Position numbers and translations under genes: made by a program
In this document: positions 18,103 to 28,187 of the stretch, piece after piece
Position numbering within the stretch: position 1 is the stretch's first letter
How the letters are laid out: each line of letters begins with the position of its first letter
The notes under the pieces: model-generated
What the model was told of the DNA's origin: nothing
Databases searched by the model: none
What the model saw: only the letters and a program-made list of their open reading frames with translations
Assembly (NCBI GenBank): GCA_025765615.1
Contig: JAIVFJ010000374.1
Location: 1 to 54,921 of the forward strand
Length of the DNA: 54,921 nucleotides
Reading direction: 5' to 3'
From: Zopfochytrium polystomum
Lineage: Eukaryota; Chytridiomycota; Chytridiomycetes; Chytridiales; Chytridiaceae

Positions 18103-18861
18103 ATGACTGAAATTGCAGGAGTGCGTACCTCCGTATCTGAAGGTAGGTCACTTGTCAGGTTTGTAACTGCAGAGTTAAAGGACGATCTAACGCCATCTAC
18201 AGAGATAGAGTATCAGAAGCCTGCAGACAAGATCAGAAGGAGGTCAAGAAGCAGGAGTCTAGGAAGCAGACCCAGGCTTAAGGACAGGATACTTACTATC
18301 GTGGTGACATCTGACTTCCTCTGTTATGATTGCGGCACGTCACTCTTTGCTAAGTCTGAGTCCAGAGTCCAGTCTACCAAGTCACTGTATGTCTTTCCAC
18401 TTGAGCTAAACGTACTGGCTTGTGATACGATACGTAAGGTAGTGCCATCAAAGTTGCCACATGACTGTGACTGCAGGTATGTATACGCGTGTACGTTCTG
18501 TGTGTTGGTGATCAAGCCTGCGTCTCCATTGCTAAGTGTCTCACCACGTTATCTTGACCGTATAGTTGATCATCTAGTATCTGAGAATCTGACTAGCCTT
18601 TCTATCACAGAGGTATGTATCCGGGGAGCTTTCAACTCCCTATGTCTCAGATCATTAGCTGGAGTTAGACAACTTCTCACTGACGAGGTGTCATTCAGTG
18701 TCTATGATGATGTAACCTACAAGCCCAGTATCGAGGAAGTTCTAGGTAGTAAGCCAGGGTATATTACACCTCAAATGGCTCAAAGTGAGATAGACCAGGT
18801 TAGAAAGATGCAGCTACGTAGAATCCCCGTCAACTTCAAGGTGCAGATTAGTGACATATAG
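18103..18861 (+). CDS. Zinc-motif protein, unrecognised
   Basis: A protein of 252 residues. An Arg/Ser-rich basic stretch lies at about residues 44-60. Cys-x2-Cys near residue 75 and Cys-x-Cys plus Cys-x2-Cys near 122-133 could form a zinc site. There is no signal peptide or membrane span. It shares direction with the methyltransferase gene 43 bases downstream, with one palindromic motif between the two. A nucleic-acid-binding or transcription role is possible but not shown. It diverges from the surface-gene block. Confidence 0.65.
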   Translation: MTEIAGVRTSVSEGRSLVRFVTAELKDDLTPSTEIEYQKPADKIRRRSRSRSLGSRPRLKDRILTIVVTSDFLCYDCGTSLFAKSESRVQSTKSLYVFPLELNVLACDTIRKVVPSKLPHDCDCRYVYACTFCVLVIKPASPLLSVSPRYLDRIVDHLVSENLTSLSITEVCIRGAFNSLCLRSLAGVRQLLTDEVSFSVYDDVTYKPSIEEVLGSKPGYITPQMAQSEIDQVRKMQLRRIPVNFKVQISDI

Positions 18862-18865
18862 GCTA

Positions 18866-18876
18866 GTTTTAAAAAC
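18866..18876 (+). terminator. Palindromic 3'-end motif
   Basis: GTTTTAAAAAC beginning 5 bases after the stop at 18861. Here the plus strand is the sense strand and carries the five-A form. Confidence 0.7.
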
Positions 18877-18904
18877 GCAAGGCAGACCGTGGATCCACTT
18901 CATC

Positions 18905-20479
18905 ATGAGTCGAGTTATCCAACACTGCGAGAAATGTGGTAAGAGTTATGAAGCCGTGAAGTATATGGCCTCACTCAACGCTGACGAAGCAGGTAGATAT
19001 TCTAACTGTCCATTCTGCAGGGCGACTGTGTATCTCGCTTTTCGGAGTCGTGAACTTGAGTCATATGCACTGGATCTACTGATGTCTGATACACGCAGTC
19101 ACCTGTCTAGGAACATGGGTACGTATCTCTCTGTACCTACCGATATTGAGGCTGATGATGATACCGATGTCCAGTCAGTTAGGAGCTCTACTTCCAGCAT
19201 GTCTCTGGTTAACCCCTTCACTGCCACGTTTCCTTCCAACAGGTGTAGCTTTCCATGTGACGGCATTCTCGCTATAAACGTCACTACCTCTGAGACTTAC
19301 AGGATAAAGCCTCCCACTGTCGACCTGAGATGTGTAATTTCCGAGCAGTGCAAGATGACCGGGACTGTTACCTCCTCTCGTAAGGTACTCGTTACTGGGT
19401 CAGGTGCTAAAGGTGACCGTACCATTGCCTGTCCAGATCATCTTGTCCCCGGATACGTATATGAGTGTCATGTCACTTCGGAGATGATTACTCCACTAGA
19501 TGAGTTAGGCTCATCTATACTAGATCTCAGACTTGATGATAGCTGCATTACGTTCAGGCCCGATAAGACGAGGGGTAACTCTAGGTCAGTCTTCGATAGT
19601 ATAATCTTCAAGAGTAGTGATGACTCACTCAAGGTCGAGATAGTTAAGTCCAACGTCCGTAATATCAGTGAGATAGCTAGATCAATGGTGTACGATACGA
19701 TAGCCTCCTCACCTCTAAACTCCAGGTTAGTCATCGACATGGGAGCTGGTGAATTGCAGGCTTGGAAGCATGTAAGTAGGATGAAAGATCACATGTTCGT
19801 CTTCGTAGATGTTAACATGTCAGCTGATGTTGTTAAGAACCTCAGATCACGTAAGGTAGTATACATGGAGCATGGTACGGATTTCCAGACTGTAGATCAG
19901 CTTGTCTCTTTCCTCAGTAGTATAGCAAGAGGTAAGCTCAGGAAACATCTAGCTGTTAAAATGGACGTCAAGGCTCTGTTTGAAAACATCCCATTTCGCT
20001 CCTTTCTGCATGAACACTCGCCTACCCTCTGTTTCTCCTTCTCACTTGCCCAGCTCCTTCCTCTTATAGGACCCATCTTCCTGTCGGGTTTACGCTTTGT
20101 TGCTTGCTCTTATATCTACCTAGATGATGATCTACACGCCCCTAACTTCATAGTTGACAACTACGATATAGAGCTGAGTATCCTCTCAGTTGAGGAAGTG
20201 TGTAGACTAGACGACGTTATGCTGGATCAAGCGTTAATGAGGAAGCTAGAAGGTATCAAGGCGGTCAAGAACAACAAGGCAGGACTGTGTGCACACTTCA
20301 GATTTGGGACGTCTCAGAACGTATATGAGTACCCACTCACTGAGAGAGAGTTGCCTAGAAGCCGAGTGACTTTCTTCGGAAACAGCATCTTGCAGGAGTA
20401 CATATCTAATGCTAACCTACCTGAATTGTCTAATATAGTCCGTAGGATACGTGTATTCTCTACCTTAACTAGCCCGTAG
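18905..20479 (+). CDS. Putative mRNA cap methyltransferase with N-terminal zinc site
   Basis: A protein of 524 residues. The ATG at 18905 is chosen because an earlier in-frame GTG (18851) lies inside the previous gene and before the palindromic motif. Residues 8-38 carry Cys-x2-Cys...Cys-x2-Cys, a zinc ribbon. Residues about 274-285 read Leu-Val-Ile-Asp-Met-Gly-Ala-Gly-Glu, a good SAM-binding motif I, followed by a strand ending Val-Phe-Val-Asp-Val-Asn, as in Rossmann-fold methyltransferases. The placement deep in the protein, and the element's own RNA polymerase, make a guanine-N7 cap methyltransferase the best guess. I see no guanylyltransferase Lys-x-Asp-Gly site, so a full capping enzyme is not supported. 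It converges on the 20527 gene. Confidence 0.65.
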   Translation: MSRVIQHCEKCGKSYEAVKYMASLNADEAGRYSNCPFCRATVYLAFRSRELESYALDLLMSDTRSHLSRNMGTYLSVPTDIEADDDTDVQSVRSSTSSMSLVNPFTATFPSNRCSFPCDGILAINVTTSETYRIKPPTVDLRCVISEQCKMTGTVTSSRKVLVTGSGAKGDRTIACPDHLVPGYVYECHVTSEMITPLDELGSSILDLRLDDSCITFRPDKTRGNSRSVFDSIIFKSSDDSLKVEIVKSNVRNISEIARSMVYDTIASSPLNSRLVIDMGAGELQAWKHVSRMKDHMFVFVDVNMSADVVKNLRSRKVVYMEHGTDFQTVDQLVSFLSSIARGKLRKHLAVKMDVKALFENIPFRSFLHEHSPTLCFSFSLAQLLPLIGPIFLSGLRFVACSYIYLDDDLHAPNFIVDNYDIELSILSVEEVCRLDDVMLDQALMRKLEGIKAVKNNKAGLCAHFRFGTSQNVYEYPLTERELPRSRVTFFGNSILQEYISNANLPELSNIVRRIRVFSTLTSP

Positions 20480-20485
20480 GCGTGA

Positions 20486-20496
20486 GTTTTTAAAAC
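20486..20496. terminator. Palindromic 3'-end motif shared by convergent genes
   Basis: GTTTTTAAAAC in the 47-base gap between the stops of two convergent genes (20479 plus, 20527 minus). No start codon is near. Confidence 0.75.
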
Positions 20497-20526
20497 CTCG
20501 GTTGTACTGGCTACAAGTCGGTAACC

Positions 20527-22404
20527 TTACTGCATATCAGTGAACCTGATGCCACCGCGTGGGTAATCATCTGACTCATCACCACTATCGAGGAGGTCAA
20601 GGTCCTGTAGACCTGACGTCATGTATCCTGCCTCACGAGATAGATCAGGTGATTTCTCACTAACCTTGCCCTTGGGATCCTCCTTCCTACTGTCTGTTCG
20701 TGGATATGTGGAACCTCGTACCACCCCATCTGAACTGGTACGACTGGTAGCTACCCTTGAACGCGATACGTAATCTCTACTGACGTATCCGGCTGACTTG
20801 CTGGATGAAGAACCAGTATCTGTGTATCTTCGCTGTCTGTAGGATGCATCATCTACCCTCATGGATCTCTGGCTTTTCAAATCTCCCTCGTCGTCATCCT
20901 CTTCTCCAGGTACGTGTTGCTCAGGAATGTGAGGGTTAATCAGAGGGGCTATCTTCCCGTTGATAGGTGACAAGGGTGACCTGTTAGACATAGCATGTCT
21001 GATGATGGCCAAGATAGAGCCCATGTCGATGTTGTACTCAGCTTCCACTCTCCTAGAGATGTCTATGGCAGTGACCAGCTGACTGTTAAACGCCTCAATG
21101 GTACTTGCTAGCTTCTTGGATGATACCTGTATCCCCTCAGGAGACGACTCTGGGTCCAGACCCTCAAGGATAGCGTTCATCTTATCACTACATGACTTGA
21201 TACGTATCATCTCAGCTTCGAATATCGTCCACCTGGATCTGAGGTTCTTATGGGCACGTGCATAGTGATCTATAATGGTGATGAAGCTGCTCTTCAGTGC
21301 CTCGTCATTGAGTTCCCTAACTGTAGGTCTCCTAGCTCCTTGCCTCGAGTTGTTGTACATATCCTCCACAACTTTGAACTGCCTATATGACGGGAGTATG
21401 TCGAGGAAACGTTCCAGTGCCCTCCTGAAGTTGAGATGACTAACTTTATCACCTAGAACTTTGATACCTGTAACATTGCCCATGCGTAACAGACGAGCCT
21501 CCGTATATTCATGCCACGTATTGATGTAGTTGACAGGCTCAACGGAGACGTCCTGAAGGAGGCAGAAGTAACTAGGTGAGTAGACTGAGATGAACTTCAA
21601 CCAGGTATCACCTTCACCTACTCCTGTTGCTGTCTTTATACTATCCCCGCTTCTTGCTACTGATGCAGGATGAACTATGTCATGGACACTGATGAGAAGT
21701 CGATCCTTAACCTCGTGGGACAACGATGAGAGGCTGTATGATACTGAATTCTCCGCCTCCGTACCGAAGCTGATGACAGTCACTCTTGATCTTGTGTCTC
21801 CTGACATACCAGATAGTAACGTGAGGTAGTCGTAAAGGAACTCTGACGTGAATGACGACATCTTCGAGTTGAGGACCACGTTATCAGTAACATAAGGCAC
21901 CACATTTATAGACAGTATCCCAGTGGACAGGAAGACGTGCATGTTTTGCAGGGAACAGACGTAGTCATAGATAGACGAGCTCGTAATCAGGGCGAGTAAC
22001 TGTGATAGAACCTGGACAGACGGAGTTACGCCGTTACTTGTGACTGGGTTAAAAGCAAAGGCAGCAGACAGGGGTGGTTGCATGTTAGAGGCGTAAGGTG
22101 ACTGTCCACACACTATGGTATTACACGGTACGAAGAATGATGATAGGAGGAGGTAGTTAGTTATCCTTGTATCTATACAGTCGTCAAGGGTCCCGTTCAG
22201 CTTTACTAGATACTTGATGACTATCTCTGCATACCGAGTTTTAAACTCACGATCCCTCCTACCCCTGGATTGTGTAGCCTTCTCTATCTCTAGCCTCCTA
22301 TCCTGTATATTCGACCTTGGTACTTCGATCCTTGTAGTAAAGGAGTATGGATCAGCAGTCCTATCTTTGACTTTCCTCATGGCTAGATGGTGAACAGACA
22401 TCAT
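20527..22404 (-). CDS. Unrecognised protein with Ser/Arg-rich tail
   Basis: A protein of about 625 residues. The ATG at 22404 (or the next codon) is preferred; an ATG at 22437 is in frame, but the palindromic motif would then be inside the gene. The first 70 residues are basic, the middle is mixed helix and strand, and the last 130 residues are a low-complexity tail rich in Ser, Arg, Asp and Glu that looks disordered and phosphorylatable. No Walker, zinc or catalytic motif is seen. It is one of four large unrecognised proteins with disordered or coiled-coil parts in this element. It could be a virion, scaffold or polymerase-cofactor protein. Confidence 0.6.
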   Translation of the reverse strand: MMSVHHLAMRKVKDRTADPYSFTTRIEVPRSNIQDRRLEIEKATQSRGRRDREFKTRYAEIVIKYLVKLNGTLDDCIDTRITNYLLLSSFFVPCNTIVCGQSPYASNMQPPLSAAFAFNPVTSNGVTPSVQVLSQLLALITSSSIYDYVCSLQNMHVFLSTGILSINVVPYVTDNVVLNSKMSSFTSEFLYDYLTLLSGMSGDTRSRVTVISFGTEAENSVSYSLSSLSHEVKDRLLISVHDIVHPASVARSGDSIKTATGVGEGDTWLKFISVYSPSYFCLLQDVSVEPVNYINTWHEYTEARLLRMGNVTGIKVLGDKVSHLNFRRALERFLDILPSYRQFKVVEDMYNNSRQGARRPTVRELNDEALKSSFITIIDHYARAHKNLRSRWTIFEAEMIRIKSCSDKMNAILEGLDPESSPEGIQVSSKKLASTIEAFNSQLVTAIDISRRVEAEYNIDMGSILAIIRHAMSNRSPLSPINGKIAPLINPHIPEQHVPGEEDDDEGDLKSQRSMRVDDASYRQRRYTDTGSSSSKSAGYVSRDYVSRSRVATSRTSSDGVVRGSTYPRTDSRKEDPKGKVSEKSPDLSREAGYMTSGLQDLDLLDSGDESDDYPRGGIRFTDMQ

Positions 22405-22408
22405 TGAG

Positions 22409-22419
22409 GTTTTTAAAAC
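22409..22419 (-). terminator. Palindromic 3'-end motif
   Basis: GTTTTTAAAAC, 80 bases past the stop at 22500 and just before the preferred start at 22404. It is the farthest of the set from its stop. Confidence 0.55.
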
Positions 22420-22499
22420 CCGAAGTGGTATCCGCATCTTGCATCAACCTCCCAACGAGCTCGTTACTGTTACATATCTCAACACTAAGTGTGCAATAC

Positions 22500-24245
22500 C
22501 TACTTCCTTGATCCTGTCTTCTTGACAGCATCTGTCTCATCAATAGTACGTTTCAACCTCTCTATCTCTTCCTGCAGTTCCTTAGCGGTCAGACTAGATG
22601 AAGTGGTTCCATCAGCTCTAGCCGATCTGACTGAATGACTAGCTTGTGATGCCGAGTCTCCAAATTCACTCCCATCACCCTCGCCTGCTGGACCATCATC
22701 TTCGTCATCAGAGTAGTCATCTTCCGTACCTATGCCTTGTGTTCCAGTATACTCGGATGGCGTTGCTTTCTTGCTTCTAGTAGCACTAATCTCTGGCATA
22801 CGTGCCTTGAGGATTACAGACTCCCTACCTTCGTCTTTCGTACTACCCATTACAACAGCTAGCGGCACGTCCTTCGTGATCTCTGAGTGTCTAGACGACC
22901 TGATATGCACACTAGCTTCAGTCTGAGGTACTACCCTGGTTTCATAACCACGAGTCTCATGCTTAACTGCCATGCTTGCAAAGGAGCTAGTTACACCCTT
23001 AGGAAGAGGGAACTCAGGATCGTGGTGCGAGGGACGTCCAGGCTCAGAGGAGGTAGTTTCCTCATCTACGAACATGTCCAGAAGCTGCTGATCTGCCTTA
23101 GACATCGTAGGTATCGAGGCAATATCACCCATGTTGATGACTCCAGTAGGATTGATGGCAGGAGCGCCTACAGATGTGAAGCCTGTAACGAACAACTCCT
23201 GAAGGTTGAAACTTAGCTCATATCTCGTCCTACCAAAGCTGTCACCTGAGGAGAGAGGTATCCTTTCACCGTCATCCTGTACCTGCTTCAGTCTGATGGT
23301 AAACGTACCCGTAGCTACTATGTTCCGCTTCTTGGAAGCCTCAATTGTCTCAGGGGTGACTGGTATCCTCTTTCCACCGGATGTAAGCCTACCTGCAGCA
23401 AGGTTATCACACTTCTGCCTAACGTTCATCATGAACCTGTGGACAGGCTGCGACTCAATGGTGAAACTTCCATCTGGCATCTGCCTACGGAACTTCAGTA
23501 TCTGATTATGGTGATCAAACTCCTCCTCACCGATCTTGTTCTTCCGTCCAAGGTCACCGTTTCTAGCAGCCTCGTAAGCATCCATCCTCTTGATCTTGGT
23601 GTGGATACCGGATACAGTCCATACTCCGTCATCACTTAAGCCTGAAGATGGTAGTGCCACGTATGAAGGTGAATCAGGAGACTCAGTAAAGCCGCGATGG
23701 TTAGCAGATCTGATGGCAGCAGCATGTGCAGCAGCTGATAGACACTCATACACGAGCCTAGGTATAGCGACATTGAGGAAGGCTATCCCGTACGTAGCAC
23801 TGTATCCTGGGTCAGCTAACGACCTGTTCATACGTCCCCTATCTGAGTCTCTACCGAGATTCGGGTTCGAGTTGTCGATGATCACGTCCTTAATCAGCAC
23901 CGTTCTAAGTGTCACCTTCTTGTCACAGTAAGGATGAAAGTGGGCAAGTTCGATCAGGTCGATGTTGATATTCCCAGACTTGGGCTTCTGGAAGACTTCG
24001 ACACATGTGGGCGGAAACACCACGTTGTCACCTGATCTGGCAAGCAGAGGATCATCTAATATGTCAGAGAGGTTGTACTTCGTCAACTCCCTCAGGGTCT
24101 TAGTTTCCAATGCTCCTCTCATACTCAGATACTCCGTCCTCCCTTTCACTTCTGCTATATCTAGCTTCTCAAACTCCTCCCCATCAAGAGCCTCAGCAAG
24201 AGGTATCCACATGGTAACATTGGACGTGTGACTATAGGCACTCAT
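22500..24245 (-). CDS. Unrecognised protein with C-terminal coiled coil
   Basis: A protein of 581 residues from the ATG at 24245; a GTG two codons earlier is ignored. Residues 1-400 look like a compact mixed fold with an Ala-rich helix near residue 175 (Ala-Ala-Ala-His-Ala-Ala-Ala). Residues about 400-550 are acidic and Ser/Thr-rich. The last 30 form a heptad-like helix (Leu-x3-Ile-x2-Leu). No enzyme motif is seen. It lies directly downstream of the helicase gene in the same direction, with a 145-base gap. A replication accessory or structural role are both possible. Confidence 0.6.
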   Translation of the reverse strand: MSAYSHTSNVTMWIPLAEALDGEEFEKLDIAEVKGRTEYLSMRGALETKTLRELTKYNLSDILDDPLLARSGDNVVFPPTCVEVFQKPKSGNINIDLIELAHFHPYCDKKVTLRTVLIKDVIIDNSNPNLGRDSDRGRMNRSLADPGYSATYGIAFLNVAIPRLVYECLSAAAHAAAIRSANHRGFTESPDSPSYVALPSSGLSDDGVWTVSGIHTKIKRMDAYEAARNGDLGRKNKIGEEEFDHHNQILKFRRQMPDGSFTIESQPVHRFMMNVRQKCDNLAAGRLTSGGKRIPVTPETIEASKKRNIVATGTFTIRLKQVQDDGERIPLSSGDSFGRTRYELSFNLQELFVTGFTSVGAPAINPTGVINMGDIASIPTMSKADQQLLDMFVDEETTSSEPGRPSHHDPEFPLPKGVTSSFASMAVKHETRGYETRVVPQTEASVHIRSSRHSEITKDVPLAVVMGSTKDEGRESVILKARMPEISATRSKKATPSEYTGTQGIGTEDDYSDDEDDGPAGEGDGSEFGDSASQASHSVRSARADGTTSSSLTAKELQEEIERLKRTIDETDAVKKTGSRK

Positions 24246-24370
24246 TCTCACAGGATGTAGGTAAACAGGCTATCAATGACTAGCTTTCAAGCAACGTACT
24301 TCTGTCTCCAGAAGCTCTCTGACCACTGGACCTAGTACACATAATGCCAGGATAGAGACACGTGGAGTGA

Positions 24371-24380
24371 GTTTTAAAAC
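24371..24380 (-). terminator. Palindromic 3'-end motif
   Basis: Exact GTTTTAAAAC, 10 bases beyond the helicase stop and 126 bases before the next start. Confidence 0.7.
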
Positions 24381-24390
24381 TGAGCATCTG

Positions 24391-25899
24391 TCAGAGGTCA
24401 TAGTCGCTCATTTCGTCCTCACCATCCTGTGATCTAAACAGTCTCAGAGCAGTCAGAGCGTCAATTATGCTGTCAAGATTAGGATCATTCACCTCCGGGT
24501 AGTAGATCCGTACGTCTCTCTCTAACGTGAGTTCAGCAGCCTTGAAGCCTGTAACTAGAGGACCGTGGTCAGTGGATCTTACGAACTTACCTGACATGCT
24601 ATTTAGTAATCTCACTACCTTTGCGACAGGTAGGAAGAGGTTCAGTGAAAGTATGCTCAATGCTACGGAACTCTCGTAGTAACTCAACTCTCTGTCACAA
24701 ATCTCGAGACCCCTGCCTATCGAGGTAGTGAACTTCCCACCTACCGTATACAGGAAGCAGTCAAATGGAGCAGGTATCTGTGATCTATTGCACCTTATGT
24801 AGACGCACTTCATCAAGAAGTCGAATCTCTCTGACTCACTGAAGCTAGCAGGAGGAGGGTTGGCACTGTTAACTAGCTGCTTAGTCATGGGTATTATCAC
24901 CGTCCTCCTTGCGAACCACTCAGATTTCGTATCCTTGTTGCATAGATACAGTGTGTTGCTAGTTATGAAGATAGTGGCTGACACTCTTACTGGGCCTATA
25001 CTCGAGGATGTCATATCACCTCCGACTGCCATCTTCCAGAATGCCGAGTTGATCTTACCTTTGCTCTTCTCTAGGTCACAATCTCCACAGTAGACGAAGC
25101 GGTTCTCAGACAGGATTATAGCCTGTTCAGCATTAGGTGGGTTGTTTGAAGATACTACAGAGGGATCAAGTGTCCCCATAGTGCCTTCCATGACGTTGTA
25201 GAGCATGGAGATCATGGTAGTCTTTCCATTTCCACCTGGACCCCAGAGGTAGACCACCCTGTTATTGTTGACAGGATCAAGTATGGCATTACCTATTATC
25301 CACATTAGCAAATCCAGGTATTTATCCTCTATACTGTTAGACATGAACGTCTCTATACGACCCTTGTAACCTTGCCTATGTAGCCAGATGCTAGAGTAAA
25401 CACGAACGCTGATACTCCTGAAGCAGAACGTGTCAAATGAGTCAGTAACCAGGGCACCGTGAGGAACAGGTACGCATCCCCTCAGTGGAGATAGTTGCAC
25501 TCCCTCTGAATTCGCCTTGACTCTGAGTCTCCAAGATGAAAGGCATATACTAGGTGGTATCTCACCGTCCAGTCTACTAGCTATATTCCTCAGAAACAGC
25601 ATGTACGGAGTTACAGCTATCCGGAAGTTTACCGACACGTTATCGAGGTTTATAAGCCTGGAGATATACCTACACGCTGCATCTGACTGGTAGTCCATCC
25701 AGGTGTTGAAGTTCCTGTTGTATATGAAGACCGTGTTACTGTGCATTATTACCTCTCTGGACTCGGTGACAAACTTAGCCAGATTTGAGTACGTATCACC
25801 TAACAGGGCTCTGCTGGAGCTACTTATGCCGAAGAGGTCCGTGTAGATGTTGTCATAGCCACCTTGCTTGTGGAGAGTTATGACGTTCTCGACTGACAT
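24391..25899 (-). CDS. Superfamily 3 (D5/P4-like) helicase
   Basis: A protein of 502 residues that should unwind DNA at the replication fork as a hexameric ATPase. Walker A is at 220-228 (Gly-Pro-Gly-Gly-Asn-Gly-Lys-Thr-Thr). The Walker B region follows near 267-275 (Phe-Val-Tyr-Cys-Gly-Asp-Cys-Asp), and the SF3 motif C near 307-316 (Ile-Phe-Ile-Thr-Ser-Asn) ends in the sensor Asn. The N-terminal 190 residues resemble the D5_N-type lead-in, but I see no archaeo-eukaryotic primase motif. The protein is thus shorter than typical poxvirus D5-like primase-helicases, so priming must come from elsewhere. It diverges from the DNA polymerase gene across a 43-base gap, a natural replication pair. Confidence 0.88.
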   Translation of the reverse strand: MSVENVITLHKQGGYDNIYTDLFGISSSSRALLGDTYSNLAKFVTESREVIMHSNTVFIYNRNFNTWMDYQSDAACRYISRLINLDNVSVNFRIAVTPYMLFLRNIASRLDGEIPPSICLSSWRLRVKANSEGVQLSPLRGCVPVPHGALVTDSFDTFCFRSISVRVYSSIWLHRQGYKGRIETFMSNSIEDKYLDLLMWIIGNAILDPVNNNRVVYLWGPGGNGKTTMISMLYNVMEGTMGTLDPSVVSSNNPPNAEQAIILSENRFVYCGDCDLEKSKGKINSAFWKMAVGGDMTSSSIGPVRVSATIFITSNTLYLCNKDTKSEWFARRTVIIPMTKQLVNSANPPPASFSESERFDFLMKCVYIRCNRSQIPAPFDCFLYTVGGKFTTSIGRGLEICDRELSYYESSVALSILSLNLFLPVAKVVRLLNSMSGKFVRSTDHGPLVTGFKAAELTLERDVRIYYPEVNDPNLDSIIDALTALRLFRSQDGEDEMSDYDL

Positions 25900-25942
25900 A
25901 TCGTCTGACTAGTAGGTAATTATCAGTTTGACAGGTAACGCC

Positions 25943-28114
25943 ATGGAGATATACATTGAGCTGATTGACTCAGGATGGTGCCCTATCTTCATCTGTGTAC
26001 CCAGTGACTTCGAGACAGGGGAGATCAACTTTAATCGCTCGAGACATGGGAATAGGTCAAGGGTAGTCAGAATCAAGCTGGCGAGAGGAGTGGAGAGAAT
26101 GTACTACGAGATGATGGTGACTCTACCTAGTGTTGAAGACATGGAGATAATGACTAAGACCACCTCTACGAGAAGTCACGAGATAGTGGACATATACCCT
26201 GTCTCCCAGTCGAGTCAGACATTCCTTCGTGCTTGTGCAATCTGCGGTATAGGTAGCTTCATACGTCCTGGATACGGTCTAGGCAACGAACTCCCGAGTG
26301 ATATAAGCTTCAGAGGTGTGGGCTTGGATATAGAACAGACAACGTTCAGGAGGAATGGTAGCTTTCCTCTTCCACATGATGAGCTGATTTCCATCGCACT
26401 GGTGACATGGGATGGCAGGTACATATGCCGGTATACATGTGGTACTGTCAACATGACTAGACTTCTTGAGCTGAATAACTACGATGTAGAGAAGCTACCA
26501 TCTTCGGAGGCGCTAGTTGAGTGGTTGTTTGACTGGATAGATAGTGAGGATCCAGACATTCTGTTCATACACATGGTATACTATAACGTCCTAGATGCGT
26601 ATCTACATCTCTGCATAGGCATAAAGTCGGGCATGGTCAGTGAGATAGTGATGCTGACGAAATACTGCAAATGCCTGGTAACTGACTCTTGCAGGTACAT
26701 AACTGGGAGTATGGTAGCCTCTTTATACTCATCATACAGTCTGAAAGATGGAAAGGTAGTGGACTGGTCACCTGACGGAATGTCATCACTGAAAGTTGAG
26801 GGAGCACGAGTCTTCACTCCCGTAACTGGGCTACATCACAACGTCGCGGTGATGGACTTCTCATCAATGTACCCGTCGATAATGGTGACATGTAACATTT
26901 CCCCCGAAACCGTGCACGACTTTCATGGTGAGTATTGTAACAGACTGTTGTTCGGACTGTGCAAAGGACCAAGTCTAGAGTCTCAGAAGCACAAACTACT
27001 CTCCTCGCTAGGTGTAACTGATATGAACGGGAAAGACTCGATTACCTGGGAATAAGAACACGTGTACTTCAGACTATCTAACGCTACGGGCATGATACAG
27101 ACACGAGTAGGATCAGCATGTGGTATGTGCCTTAAGACGCTGATAGATAGAAGAAAGGAGGTGAAGTCAGATGCCAAGGCTAATTGGGCTCTCAAGGTAC
27201 TAGCTAACAGCATGTATGGTGCAATATCAGCTAGGACGTCAGGTATATCCAACTATCTAGCTGGATCAGCTGTTACATTGATAGGTAGGTGGCTCATAAC
27301 AGTAGCCGAAGCAGTGTGTTTCGCACTAGGGTACAGCATCATTTACGGCGATACAGACTCCGTGTTTATCTCTCAGAAATCGGAACGTTACGTACCTGAA
27401 GAGACCGTACTGATGATCTTCCATAGAGTGTTGCACTTTACACCGTTCAGGGGTGTTAACTTAGCATTCGAGAAGTACCTGATTAGCTTCTTGTTGTTAG
27501 GCAGAAAGACGTACTTCGGATACTCTTGCAAGGAGGAACAGAGATACGACTCCAGAAATCAGGAGGTGCAGAGCTACATCAGTAAGGTGAACAGTGACAG
27601 GGAATTCTATCTTTGGAGACGAAAGATACGGTTGACAGCATTGAGGAAGCTGGTAGTCTCAGAATTCGAGTCTTCAGGTAAGGTAAAGATAGCAGGTATA
27701 GGTGAGATTGAAGAGGTGACCAGGGGTATAGCAGTCAGAAGGAAGGATAGACCTCCCGTACTCAGAGAGGTGATGTTACGGATATGTGCCATACTTTGCT
27801 CAGACATGCCTGATGGTGAAAAGTCTAGAAGGGTAGGCCTAACTTTTGTTACAACGAAGCTTATGTTAGAGGACAACATGATCAGTAAGATGAGTATGGT
27901 AAGAGAGAGGAAGGTCAAAGGTGTAATGCACGCTGAATTCTGGGACATCTCAGGCAGTCTAGTCCAAGTTCCGTTGCAAGACTTCATGTCATCCACCTAC
28001 GTCTTCAAAGCCTCCAAGGATAGACTATTCAACAGCATAATCACTGCATGTGAGCCCCTGGTACTAGCATCTAAACTACCCTCGATAGCTGTGTGCATGA
28101 AGAGTCTGTCATAG
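25943..28114 (+). pseudogene. Family B DNA polymerase, interrupted by an in-frame TAA
   Basis: The total frame is about 724 codons from the ATG at 25943; a TTG 15 bases earlier is not needed. The exonuclease domain has Asp-Ile-Glu near residue 130 (Exo I) and an Asn...Asp near 210 (Exo II). Polymerase motif A is Asp-Phe-Ser-Ser-Met-Tyr-Pro-Ser near 305, motif B Lys-Val-Leu-Ala-Asn-Ser-Met-Tyr-Gly near 418, and motif C Tyr-Gly-Asp-Thr-Asp-Ser near 467. A TAA at 27053-27055 cuts the frame between motifs A and B; the frame is unchanged on both sides, so it is one substitution away from open. All catalytic residues remain. Other genes here use TAA and TAG as stops, which argues against recoding. 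The short length recalls polymerases of linear plasmids and small viruses, but I cannot place it as protein-primed. Confidence 0.9.
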
Positions 28115-28142
28115 TATCAATGTAGCATGTCTACGAGTGTCT

Positions 28143-28152
28143 GTTTTAAAAC
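28143..28152 (+). terminator. Palindromic 3'-end motif
   Basis: Exact GTTTTAAAAC, 29 bases after the polymerase stop and 36 bases before the next ATG. Confidence 0.65.
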
Positions 28153-28187
28153 TGTATTAGATCCTGCTTAAGTGTCTAACTACCTCG

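Noticed and set aside
24391..25899. Primase domain fused to the SF3 helicase
   Set aside because: I could not see the primase metal-binding motif in the N-terminal 190 residues.
25928..28114. Stop-codon reassignment (TAA read as an amino acid) in the element
   Set aside because: Other genes end at TAA and TAG right beside the 3' motif, and no second internal TAA of this kind is seen in intact genes.
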